From the NCBI GenBank assembly GCA_963832715.1, contig CAWHVB010000001.1, positions 248,001-312,000 on the forward strand: 64,000 nt of DNA, read 5' to 3'. Below are positions 9,140 through 17,058 of this stretch, in pieces (position 1 is the first letter of the stretch; each line of letters opens with the position of its first letter). Below the pieces are notes generated by a model. The model saw nothing but the letters and a program-made list of their open reading frames with translations, did not search any database and had not been told where the DNA came from. Origin of the DNA: DATFVA01 sp963832715 (GTDB lineage: Bacteria; Bacteroidota; Ignavibacteria; Ignavibacteriales; Ignavibacteriaceae). Position numbers and translations under genes: made by a program.

Positions 9140-9879
9140 TATCTTACTCTCTTCATGTTTTGTTCGGAAAAGAATGATTCATTAATATCTACATTGAAAT
9201 CTATCTTCTCATAGTCGAGTATAGTTTTATTTCCCGGCTCATCGACCGGATCCATTTCCCAATACGTCAGCACTGTTCTGTCGCCCATTTTCTCAGGCTT
9301 GCTGCCGTTGAACGATTTAACTATGTTTTCATCTTCGTCATAATAATCAGCTTTCAATTCAAAATATTCCTTCTTTGAGATCCAGATTATTATCTTTCCC
9401 CAGACCACACCGGCATTGGGGTTCGGTGTAAGTTCAATTTTCCAGCAATCGTATCCTCGTAAATTTTCTTCACCAATAAATTTCTGAGTATAATCCTCAA
9501 CGATAGAAGATTCCTTTACCAGGTCGTCATTAGTAAAATCAGATCCCATCCACGACTGCATCATCATCGACGGGGGGATCTTTATAACTTTCTGAGCGGA
9601 GGGTATCCAGTTCCAAACTTCATTTTTTCGTTTGAGCGTCACCGTTCCTTTATCCCTGGCCGGTTCAGTTACATATATCAATGCATAATCAGGTTCAAGC
9701 GCCCATATCTTCAATCCCATCGTCCGTGACCAGTCAGGTTTTACAATTGTCATTTTAATTTCTGAATAACTGCTGTTGGCTTTCATAAGCTGATCAGCTT
9801 TCTGTACTACTTCTTTAGCCGTTTGAGGAAATACCTGGGTGCATATAATCGCGAAAAATAATAATGTTTTTAGTTTCAT
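9139..9879 (-). CDS. Outer-membrane lipoprotein-sorting (LolA-like) periplasmic protein
   Basis: A 246-residue protein with a signal peptide (MKLKTLLFFAIICTQVFPQ) followed by the LolA-like half-barrel pattern: KADQLMKANSSYSEIKMTI near the start, ALIYVTEPARDKGTVTLK, an EVWNWIP strand and a Tyr-rich C-terminal half. The family (COG2834-type outer-membrane lipoprotein-sorting proteins) binds hydrophobic cargo in the periplasm. Its ATG overlaps the TGA of the TetR gene by 4 bp, and its stop overlaps the permease start. Together with LolC/E-like permeases and a LolD-like ATPase this looks like a dedicated, regulated trafficking system rather than the housekeeping Lol pathway. The cargo is unknown. 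Confidence 0.85.
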   Translation of the reverse strand: MKLKTLLFFAIICTQVFPQTAKEVVQKADQLMKANSSYSEIKMTIVKPDWSRTMGLKIWALEPDYALIYVTEPARDKGTVTLKRKNEVWNWIPSAQKVIKIPPSMMMQSWMGSDFTNDDLVKESSIVEDYTQKFIGEENLRGYDCWKIELTPNPNAGVVWGKIIIWISKKEYFELKADYYDEDENIVKSFNGSKPEKMGDRTVLTYWEMDPVDEPGNKTILDYEKIDFNVDINESFFSEQNMKRVR

Positions 9880-10478
9880 TTTTTCTTCCTTTTACGTGCT
9901 TTTGTGCAATAAGTTTTTATTAGATGATCCTCCAGCTCATCAATCGGTAATGATCCGGGGGTACTTACTAAATTAAAAGCAATGCCGTCAAGCTGTGTAC
10001 CGAGCTCAAATGCCTTGATGTATGGATCCTTTTCTCCAAGGGCTTTAAAAAGTTCGGATAATCCCTCTATTCCTTTATTCCTGAACCCGATCATCAGCTT
10101 TCCTACATCCTTTTGTACGGAGGACTGGAGTATAATCGACATATAAAGCTTCCAGTATTTGAGGTTCTCTCTGATATGCCTGAGAGAAAGTCTGATCATC
10201 ATCTCGAGAGCCTTCATGGGATCGGTTACTGTATTCATCTCATTCATCATTTCAAAAATAATTTGAAATCCATTTTCAATTATAGTCTTGAGAAGATCAT
10301 CCTTATTCTTGAAATAGTTATACATCAATCCCTTAGATATGCCGGCTTTCTTTGCTATCTGTGAAATGGAGGTACCATGGAAGCCGTGAGAAGCAAACAA
10401 TTCCAATGCTGCATCCATGATCCTGCCGCTTGCGGATTCTCTTATTTGTTCAAATTGTTCTTTTGTTCTTGGTGACAT
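9876..10478 (-). CDS. TetR/AcrR-family transcriptional regulator
   Basis: A 200-residue regulator. The start is placed at the ATG at 10478 (MSPRTKEQFEQIRES); a TTG at 10505 lies inside the operator and would be a poor choice. The N-terminal helix-turn-helix is clear (GFHGTSISQIAKKAGISKG followed by LMYNYFKNKDDLL), and the C-terminal ligand domain is unremarkable. It heads the LolA-like/ABC/barrel operon, with a 4-bp overlap to the next gene, and an inverted repeat matching TetR operators sits directly upstream. It probably represses itself and the whole operon until a hydrophobic ligand binds; the ligand is unknown. Confidence 0.92.
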   Translation of the reverse strand: MSPRTKEQFEQIRESASGRIMDAALELFASHGFHGTSISQIAKKAGISKGLMYNYFKNKDDLLKTIIENGFQIIFEMMNEMNTVTDPMKALEMMIRLSLRHIRENLKYWKLYMSIILQSSVQKDVGKLMIGFRNKGIEGLSELFKALGEKDPYIKAFELGTQLDGIAFNLVSTPGSLPIDELEDHLIKTYCTKARKRKKK

Positions 10479-10479
10479 C

Positions 10480-10515
10480 TTATTTATGACTGAACGTTTG
10501 TTCAAACATAAATAA
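10480..10515. promoter_or_regulatory. TetR-type operator, 36-bp inverted repeat
   Basis: The left arm ttatttatgactgaac (10480-10495) and the reverse complement of the right arm (10500-10515) agree at 14 of 16 positions around a 4-bp spacer (gttt). The core is TGAAC-gttt-GTTCA. It lies 1 bp upstream of the chosen regulator start, where it would block transcription or early elongation. TetR-family autoregulation through such palindromes is well established; binding here is inferred. Confidence 0.7.
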
Positions 10516-10651
10516 AAACTTGTGTACTGTCAAATAAAAATTATAGCTCCGCGGAATAAGTGATCCATGTCGCCTGAAATTGTTTTCAATCAATTCTATT
10601 AACACTTAATCTTTTTAATTTTGTTTTTGAAATAATAAAAAAGAGGAAATA

Positions 10652-11518
10652 ATGAAGACGGGATTTATCGGAACAGGCATAATGGGAAGCAGGATGGCGC
10701 ACAATCTTTTGAAGGGCGGTTATGATCTGATAGTTCATAACCGTACAAAGGAGAAAGCCGATTCGCTCCTTGAAGCCGGAGCAGAGTGGGCTGATTCTCC
10801 GCGGGAGGCAGCTGAAAAAGCAGATATTATATTTACAATGCTCAGTCAGCCTGACGCAGTAAAAGATGTGGCTCTCGGGAAAAAAGGATTACTGGAGGGA
10901 CTGAAAAAAGGCGGTCTCTGGGTTGACTGCAGTACAGTAAATCCTGCTTTTTCAAAAGAAATGGAGATAAAAGCATCTGACAAAGGGATAAGATTTATGG
11001 ATGCACCAGTTGCAGGAACAAAACAGCCTGCCGAAAAAGGTGAGCTGAGTTTCTTTGCCGGCGGAAGCACTAAAGATTTTGAAGAAGTAAAACCTCTTCT
11101 GGAAAAAATGGGTAAGAAAATTCTGCATCTCGGGGAGTGCGGCAAAGGAACGTCGATGAAGATGGTAGTAAACCTGATGCTGGCAGCTGCGATGGCATCA
11201 TTTTCAGAAGCAATGGTCCTTGGTAAATCATTAGGATTCGATGAAGAGACGCTATTTAATACTTTGCTGGGTGGTCCGGTAACCGCTCCCTACCTTACCG
11301 CAAAAAAAGAAAAATTTGCCAAGGGTGAATATGATCCGGACTTCCCTCTGCAATGGATGTATAAAGATCTTTTATTAGTGACAGGGACGGCAGAAGAAAA
11401 TAATATAAATCTTGCTGCCGCCAACACCGTAAAAAAGGAATTTGCTGAAGCAGATAAACATGGACTGGGAGAACTTGACTTTTCAGCACTCTACAAATTT
11501 TTAAGTAATGGTTCCTGA
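10652..11518 (+). CDS. NAD(P)-dependent beta-hydroxyacid dehydrogenase (3-hydroxyisobutyrate dehydrogenase/GLYR1 family)
   Basis: A 288-residue oxidoreductase with an N-terminal Rossmann motif GFIGTGIMGSRMAHNLL (residues 4-20), a dinucleotide-specificity region with HNRTKEKA (Asn-Arg favours NADPH in this family), the substrate-binding DAPVAGTKQPAEKGEL and the catalytic Lys region GKGTSMKMVVNLML. Family members reduce succinic or glyoxylic semialdehyde or oxidise 3-hydroxyisobutyrate; the GTKQPAEKG version resembles the glyoxylate/succinic semialdehyde reductase branch. A GAGGAAAT ribosome site precedes the ATG. It is monocistronic, divergent from the TetR operon and followed by the palindromic tandem repeat. 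Confidence 0.92.
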   Translation: MKTGFIGTGIMGSRMAHNLLKGGYDLIVHNRTKEKADSLLEAGAEWADSPREAAEKADIIFTMLSQPDAVKDVALGKKGLLEGLKKGGLWVDCSTVNPAFSKEMEIKASDKGIRFMDAPVAGTKQPAEKGELSFFAGGSTKDFEEVKPLLEKMGKKILHLGECGKGTSMKMVVNLMLAAAMASFSEAMVLGKSLGFDEETLFNTLLGGPVTAPYLTAKKEKFAKGEYDPDFPLQWMYKDLLLVTGTAEENNINLAAANTVKKEFAEADKHGLGELDFSALYKFLSNGS

Positions 11519-11522
11519 TTAT

Positions 11523-11658
11523 GTACAGCGATTCGCTGAATCGCCCCCTTGTACAGCGATTCGCTGAATCGCCCCCTTGTACAGCGATTCGCTGAATCGC
11601 TCCCCTGTAAAGCGATTCGCTGAATCGCTCCCCTGTAAAGCGATTCGCTGAATCGCTT
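11523..11658. repeat. 28-bp palindromic tandem repeat, nearly five units
   Basis: Units start at 11523, 11551, 11579, 11607 and 11635, the last truncated to 24 bp. Each contains agcgattc-gct-gaatcgct, a perfect 8-bp inverted repeat with a 3-nt loop. Units 1-2 share gtacagcg...ccccctt and units 3-5 drift to gta(c/a)agcg...ctcccct. It starts 4 bp after the dehydrogenase stop codon, so the mRNA would end in a row of hairpins. There are no unique spacers. Confidence 0.95.
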
Positions 11659-11759
11659 CGCTTATTTAATACGTTTCACCTAATCACTCATTCCTGTTGA
11701 AACTTCTTCCTGTAACTTTTAACTTAGTTCATCTAAAATTTAATAAATAGGAATAGATA

Positions 11760-12110
11760 ATGGCAGACCAACTGATATCTCACATAGAGATCCCCTCTTC
11801 AAACATGGATCAGACAAAAGATTTTTTTAATAAAGTCTTCGATTGGGAATTTAAACCATTCGGCAAAGGTTATATGCTTTTCAATAACCATAAAGGAATA
11901 ATGGTAGGGATAAGACAGGTTGAGAAAGTAAACAGCGGCGACACAACTGTATTCCACATTAATGTATCAAATATTGATGAAACACTTCAAAAAGCTAAAT
12001 CCGGCGGAGGAAGTGTTTTCAAAGAAAAAACTGTTATTCCTGCTATGGGCTGGTATGCATTGATAAAAGATCCCCAGGGAAATATAGTAGGACTTTACCA
12101 GAAGCATTGA
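11760..12110 (+). CDS. VOC (glyoxalase/bleomycin-resistance fold) family protein
   Basis: A 116-residue single-module VOC protein: ISHIEIPSSNMDQTKDFFNKVFDWEF at the start gives the first beta-alpha-beta unit, and the C-terminus GWYALIKDPQGNIVGLYQ gives the second, with His and Glu/Tyr positions where VOC enzymes bind metal. Length and pattern match the DUF/glyoxalase-like proteins often annotated as VOC family. Substrate cannot be inferred. It is preceded by an AT-rich leader and stands alone. Confidence 0.88.
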   Translation: MADQLISHIEIPSSNMDQTKDFFNKVFDWEFKPFGKGYMLFNNHKGIMVGIRQVEKVNSGDTTVFHINVSNIDETLQKAKSGGGSVFKEKTVIPAMGWYALIKDPQGNIVGLYQKH

Positions 12111-12451
12111 GGGAGAGGAATTTAGGAATTACGGATTGGCAGATTAGATTGGTGAATTGCAGGATTAAGAATGATCTTAGGATCGGGGTGTCTGTTTTAG
12201 CTCTGTCTCTATGTAAAATAATTCATCAGATTGACAAAATGTCAGTCGGACTACTTACCAGGTATTATTCTGGTATTTATCCGCCTTTAGTCCGCCTTTT
12301 GAACTCAAAATGAGACACCTCAAAACTGCCAAAAAACGCAATTTTCAGGTGTTGAAAAAATTTACGTTTGACAAAATGGCAGAGGGTGAAACCAGAAATG
12401 CTCAGCGCTTGGACATGTCTGAAGCCCCGAAAAAACATTATTTCTTTTATT
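12111..12451. other. 341-bp intergenic region holding a dispersed repeat copy
   Basis: There is no credible coding frame. The region between 12232 and 12382 is copy A of a dispersed element that recurs in inverted orientation at 46800-46929. The rest shows nothing recognisable. Confidence 0.6.
12232..12382 (+). repeat. Dispersed repeat element, copy A
   Basis: The element is bounded by TGACAAAATGTCAG (12232-12245) and TGACAAAATGGCAG (12369-12382). The interior block at 12303-12359 matches the reverse complement of 46852-46908 region of copy B at 45 of 57 positions by eye (for example ACTCAA-ATGAGACAC). Copy A is about 21 bp longer in the middle. It carries no open frame, so it resembles a short non-autonomous or regulatory repeat. 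Confidence 0.75.
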
Positions 12452-12892
12452 TCAGACTTCCACAGGTTCTGGCTTAATGATCTTATATGAATGGGTAATC
12501 TCGGCTGCCTTCTCAAGCATCTTTGTTACTCCGCAGTATTTGGTAGTGGATAATTCGATTGCTCTTTCAACATCCTTTTCGCTGATTTCATTCCCGTAAA
12601 ATACATATTCGATATGCATTTTAGTGAAGACCTGCGGAAACTCCTCACACACTTCCGAATCCACATTTATTTCAAAACCCTCGAGCTTCACTCTTTTCTT
12701 TGCAAGAATACTTACGACATCACTGCCGGTACATCCGCCGAGTCCGAGCATAAGAAGTTCTTTCGGTCTTATTCCTGCGTTGCTCCCTCCGAACTCCTCC
12801 GGTCCGTCCATTACAACCCAGTGATTTGAATCTGTTTTACCCGCGAAGGTTATACCTTTAAGCTGTTTAATATAAGCTGATTTTTTTGACAT
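12452..12892 (-). CDS. OsmC/Ohr-family protein
   Basis: A 146-residue protein. The ATG at 12892 (MSKKSAYIKQLKG) is chosen because an AGGGAAG ribosome site lies just upstream; a TTG at 12913 adds seven residues without one. The family pattern is seen in PEEFGGSNAGIRPKELLMLGLGGCTGSDVV, with the first Cys in GGCTG and the second in TKYCGVTKML. These two cysteines are the catalytic pair that reduces organic hydroperoxides in OsmC/Ohr proteins. The protein is cytoplasmic and convergent with nothing; the gene is divergent from dodecin. Confidence 0.9.
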   Translation of the reverse strand: MSKKSAYIKQLKGITFAGKTDSNHWVVMDGPEEFGGSNAGIRPKELLMLGLGGCTGSDVVSILAKKRVKLEGFEINVDSEVCEEFPQVFTKMHIEYVFYGNEISEKDVERAIELSTTKYCGVTKMLEKAAEITHSYKIIKPEPVEV

Positions 12893-13040
12893 TTTCTTCC
12901 CTGAAATTTTCAAATGATATGATGTTTGATGCTTAGAAAATAATTCAGATTCTTTTGCAAAAAAAATAAATGCATAAAGACTGAAAAATCTTTATTTTGG
13001 CAGTCACCAATTCAACTTAAAATTAAAGGAAGAAATTATT

Positions 13041-13250
13041 ATGAGCGATCATGTATATAAAATGATTGAACTGACCGGTTCATCGGAAAAAGGTATTGAA
13101 GATGCTATTCAAAAAGCTGTCTCAAAAGCAGCCCAGACCATAAGGAATATGAGATGGTTCCAGGTGATTGATACGAGAGGTCACATTGACAACAACCAGG
13201 TTCAGCACTGGCAGGTTACTATAAAAATCGGTTTTACTATGGAGGACTAA
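13041..13250 (+). CDS. Dodecin family flavin-binding protein
   Basis: A 69-residue protein with the complete dodecin pattern: YKMIELTGSSEKGIEDAI, then KAAQTIRNMRWFQVIDTRG with the flavin-stacking Trp, and Gln in HWQVTIKIGF. Dodecins form dodecameric shells that store or buffer flavins. A good AAAGGAAG site precedes the ATG. Its last 14 bp overlap the 3' end of the convergent histidine kinase gene, so the two transcripts are antisense at their ends. Confidence 0.95.
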   Translation: MSDHVYKMIELTGSSEKGIEDAIQKAVSKAAQTIRNMRWFQVIDTRGHIDNNQVQHWQVTIKIGFTMED

Positions 13251-16200
13251 GTTTACTCTCTGAGGAAACTTTTGAAGAGGCATGATTTACTGAATCAAAT
13301 ATAATTGAAAAAGTCGTGCCTCTATCTTTTTCACTCTCCACGCTTATTTCAGCCTTCAACAGATCAAGATAATTTTTCACAAGGGCAAGACCAAGCCCAT
13401 TACCTTCGAACTTTCGGGTATACCCCATCTCCTCCTGTGTAAAAGGAAGGAATAATTTCGGCAGATACTTCTGCGATATGCCTATTCCAGTATCCCGGAT
13501 ATCTACTTTGACTTTTCCGTCGTGTAAAATTTCCGCCTGTACCCTGATACCCCCTTCATTTGTATACTTCAGCGCATTATTCAAAAGGTTCTGAAAGATT
13601 TCGCTCAGGAGATAATCGTCGCCTGGGATAATTATTCTGCCGGGAGGAAGATCGAGTGTCAGGTAAAGTTTTTTCTCCCTTGCCTGGAATTCAAATTCTC
13701 TGCACAGACCGACTAAAATTTCCCTGATATCGACGGGGTCAAGATCTATTTCTACACTGCCCTTCTGTATTGCTGCAAGGTTTAGTATCATATCGATTGT
13801 TCTGAGTAATCGTTTACCGGCAGAATCAATCGAATCAAATGAAAGTTTTATATCTTCATTTATTGTTTCTGATAATTCATCTTTAAGAAATGAGTTATAG
13901 CTTAGAATGACGTTCAAAGGTGTGCGGATCTCGTGCGACATTTGTGAGAGGAATTCCGATTTCATCTTATCCGATTCTTCTGCTTTTTCTTTTGCAATCA
14001 GAAGTTCCTGCTGCATCTGTTTTTTTTCTGTAATATCTTCTTTTATAGCTATATAGTGGGTTATTATTCCTTTATCATCGCGGAGAGGTGAAATGGATGC
14101 CTGCTCCCAGTAAAACTCCCCATTCTTTTTCTTGTTATGAAATTCCCCCCGCCATTCTTTTCCCTCGGTAATTGTTTTCCACATCTCTTTGTATTCAGTA
14201 TCCGACATATTTCCGGATTTTAACATTCTTGGGTTCTGACCAATTGCCTCTTCAACACTATACCCTGTTACTTTGCAGAAGTAAGGGTTTACGTACTCAA
14301 TGTTTCCATCGGTATTGGTAATTACGATGGCAGAGGGACTCTGCTCTACTGCTCTTGACAGCTTACGGATCTCTTCTTCGACTTTTTTTCGCTCCCTGAG
14401 ATCCCTGAAAATTCCCTGTATAACATCTCTGCCTTCCAGGGTATACTTGCTATTGCTGATTTCAACAGGAATCCTTTCGCCATTCTTATGCTGGATAAAG
14501 ATCTCACCGGGACTTATTTTCTGTTTCTGCAGAACTACATTCCTGAAGGAACGTGAATAATGCTCCCAGTAATCTTCAGGATGGAGAAAGAGATGAGATT
14601 TACCCAGCAGTTCATGCCGGGAATGACCGGTCAATCTTTCAGTCTGCTTGTTAGCATCGATAATTTTTCCGGATTCTACATCCACGGTAATAATAGCATC
14701 ACTTGCAGCTTCGATGATGGTTCTGTATTTTTTTTCTGATTCCTTAAGCGCTCTACCGGCAATCTTTTGTGCAGTAATATCCATTAGAGTTCCTATTACT
14801 GCTGGCTTGTTTCCAATGGTACTCCTGGTGCCGAAAACGTCTATATAAATTATCGTTTTATCCTTCTTTAAGCCCCTGAATGAATACGCAATCGAATCAA
14901 CCACACCGGATAGCCTCGAAGCAATATTATCTTTTACAGTCTCTCTGTCGTCTGGAATAGTCAGATCGGAGGGTCCTTTTATATTAACTAATTCATCTAC
15001 GGAATAGCCGAAAATTTCAGCAAGTTTAGGGTTAACATATTTAAAAACACCATCCTGAATAATATAAATCCCTACCAGAGATTTTTCTGCAAGTTTCCTG
15101 AACCTCTCTTCGGATTCCCGTATAACTCTTTCTGCTTTCTTTTTTTCTGTGATATCCCTGTAGATCCCCTGGTTTACTTCTTCACCATTCCAAAGAATTT
15201 TACTCACTTTTACTTCAAGATCTTTTTCCCTGTTATCTTTGGTTATGCCTTTCAGTTCGTATGTGGATACTACCGATCTTTCAGCTAAACTTTTAGCAAA
15301 TCTATTTAATATTGACTCTTTGCTGGACGGAGCAACAATATTCATTATATCAAAATCGTCCGCAAGAGCTTCTTCTTTTGAATAACCAAAAAGGCTGCAC
15401 CATGCAGGGTTAACGAGTAGCAGTTTTTTGCCTTTAAGAACGTATATAGCATCACCGGAAGATTCTATAAGAGACCGGTACATCAGATCCTTCTCCTGCA
15501 TCGTCCGTTCAGCCTGTCTCCTCAACGTGATATCTTTTATAATTACAACATAGGCAATATGATTTCCCGCTGAATCCCTGAAAGGAAATACTGAAATTTC
15601 GGCCATACCCTCATTACCGTTTTTCCTGATAATTTTAGATTCCCCGTTCCAGTAAAGAGTCTGCTGGATCTTCTGACTTATTTTATCGAAGTACATCTCA
15701 AATTCACTCTGACCGAAAAGAAATTTGATAAAGTTATCCGTCACCTCTTCTTTTTTATACCCGAATATTTTTTCTGCAGCTTTATTCCAGCTTTGTATAT
15801 ATCCTTCAAGATCCGTTATAAGGACAGCATCATTCAGATTTTCAAATATAAATGCCTCCCTCCTTAAAGCTTCTTCGGTCTGCCTGATCAGGGAAGTATC
15901 CCTTGCAATCAGAAGTAAGGCCTCAGCCCCCTCCATTTTCTTAATGCTTACTGTTACGGGGATTATAGTCTGATCCTTTTTAATGAATTCACTATCTATA
16001 TAAGTTTCATTAAAATTGGACGATTCCTGAAGGTATTTAAGGCGAAGCTGCGAATATTGAAGTGAGCTAAATATATCTTTTGCATAGAGTGCGGTGAGTT
16101 CGTCCTCTTCATATCCCAGAAGAGATGCTGCCCCCTTATTTACTTCAGTAATGCTCCCGTCTTCAGAAGAAATTAGAATAAAAGCATCTACCGAATCTCT

Positions 16201-16290
16201 GAAAATTTCTTCGTAATCAATATGGTTAGTTGTTCTATTTTTGCTGTTTCCCGCACTGTGTTTATCCAAGGTCTTCTTTTTTTTCATCAA
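13237..16290 (-). CDS. Multi-PAS sensor histidine kinase
   Basis: A 1017-residue kinase with no transmembrane segment, so it senses cytoplasmic or diffusible signals. About six PAS domains follow one another (approximately residues 28-135, 145-265, 270-390, 395-515, 520-640 and 645-765), recognised by repeated FGY or GYS helices and ITxRKxAE-type linkers. The HisKA dimerisation domain has His786 in MSHEIRTPLN. The ATPase domain follows, with N box NNALKYTN, G1 DTGIGIS and G2 NGLGLALV. No receiver domain is attached and no response regulator lies next to it, so it is an orphan here. The kinase stop overlaps dodecin. Confidence 0.95.
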   Translation of the reverse strand: MMKKKKTLDKHSAGNSKNRTTNHIDYEEIFRDSVDAFILISSEDGSITEVNKGAASLLGYEEDELTALYAKDIFSSLQYSQLRLKYLQESSNFNETYIDSEFIKKDQTIIPVTVSIKKMEGAEALLLIARDTSLIRQTEEALRREAFIFENLNDAVLITDLEGYIQSWNKAAEKIFGYKKEEVTDNFIKFLFGQSEFEMYFDKISQKIQQTLYWNGESKIIRKNGNEGMAEISVFPFRDSAGNHIAYVVIIKDITLRRQAERTMQEKDLMYRSLIESSGDAIYVLKGKKLLLVNPAWCSLFGYSKEEALADDFDIMNIVAPSSKESILNRFAKSLAERSVVSTYELKGITKDNREKDLEVKVSKILWNGEEVNQGIYRDITEKKKAERVIRESEERFRKLAEKSLVGIYIIQDGVFKYVNPKLAEIFGYSVDELVNIKGPSDLTIPDDRETVKDNIASRLSGVVDSIAYSFRGLKKDKTIIYIDVFGTRSTIGNKPAVIGTLMDITAQKIAGRALKESEKKYRTIIEAASDAIITVDVESGKIIDANKQTERLTGHSRHELLGKSHLFLHPEDYWEHYSRSFRNVVLQKQKISPGEIFIQHKNGERIPVEISNSKYTLEGRDVIQGIFRDLRERKKVEEEIRKLSRAVEQSPSAIVITNTDGNIEYVNPYFCKVTGYSVEEAIGQNPRMLKSGNMSDTEYKEMWKTITEGKEWRGEFHNKKKNGEFYWEQASISPLRDDKGIITHYIAIKEDITEKKQMQQELLIAKEKAEESDKMKSEFLSQMSHEIRTPLNVILSYNSFLKDELSETINEDIKLSFDSIDSAGKRLLRTIDMILNLAAIQKGSVEIDLDPVDIREILVGLCREFEFQAREKKLYLTLDLPPGRIIIPGDDYLLSEIFQNLLNNALKYTNEGGIRVQAEILHDGKVKVDIRDTGIGISQKYLPKLFLPFTQEEMGYTRKFEGNGLGLALVKNYLDLLKAEISVESEKDRGTTFSIIFDSVNHASSKVSSESKLSPP

Positions 16291-16404
16291 TAATTATAGT
16301 TTTTCGTTAATATTAATTAACCAATCATCTTTTATATCAATTACCAGACCAAGTAGAAAAAGTCTGATTTTATCAAACAATAGAGTTTTATTGGAAATTT
16401 TTTC

Positions 16405-17043
16405 TCAAGTTATATTGAAAATATCTCTGATGATGGGTTTTAGTCCGCTGAAAAGGAATTCGACAGCAATAACCATAACAATTAATCCCATAATCCTCAT
16501 TAGCACTTTATTCCCGCTGTCGCCCAGAAGTTTCATTATCTGCCTGGCGCCTAAAAGAAAGAAAAGTGTAATTAATAAAACAAGTAAGATAGCGACAAGG
16601 AGTAAAAACTTCTCTGTAATAAGATCTGCATCATTCATAAGCACAATTGAGGCAGTAATTGCTCCCGGCCCGCATATCAGAGGTATTCCCAGGGGCGTAA
16701 TTGCAATATCATTTCTGTAATCAGAGTCCGGCTCTGAATTCTCTTTTGTTCTGATAAGTTTTGCCTGCAGCATATCAAAACCAGCCATAAAGAAAATTAT
16801 TCCGCCGACGACCCTGAGGCTATTCACAGAAATATGGAAAAAATCAAAAATAAATTTTCCTGATACTGCAAATAAGACCATAGTAAATAAAGCAGTAAGT
16901 ACGGCCTTAACGGCTACCTGTTTGGCTTCATGCGAATTCATTCCGCCTGTAAGTGAAACAAATACCGGCATTACACCCAGAGGGTTAATCATCGTGAAAA
17001 TTGAAGTGAATGCCAGCAGACCGAACTCGAGAATCTTATCCAT
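16405..17043 (-). CDS. MarC family integral membrane protein
   Basis: A 212-residue protein with six hydrophobic helices and the MarC hallmark motifs: FTIFTMINPLGVMPVF-like sequence near the N-terminus (TSIFTMINPLGVMPVFVSL) and ITPLGIPLICGPGAITA in the middle. MarC proteins (UPF0056) sit in the inner membrane and have no settled function; the early multiple-antibiotic-resistance link has not held. It lies 15 bp after the preceding GT-C-like gene, as the last member of the operon that starts with the decarboxylase. Confidence 0.92.
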   Translation of the reverse strand: MDKILEFGLLAFTSIFTMINPLGVMPVFVSLTGGMNSHEAKQVAVKAVLTALFTMVLFAVSGKFIFDFFHISVNSLRVVGGIIFFMAGFDMLQAKLIRTKENSEPDSDYRNDIAITPLGIPLICGPGAITASIVLMNDADLITEKFLLLVAILLVLLITLFFLLGARQIMKLLGDSGNKVLMRIMGLIVMVIAVEFLFSGLKPIIRDIFNIT

Positions 17044-17058
17044 TATTTTATTAATCGC

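Noticed and set aside
10476..10505. TTG start of the TetR regulator at 10505
   Set aside because: It lies within the operator palindrome and has no ribosome site; the ATG at 10478 gives the normal TetR N-terminus.
11523..11658. Possible CRISPR array
   Set aside because: The repeats are directly adjacent with no unique spacers, and no cas gene is present in the window.
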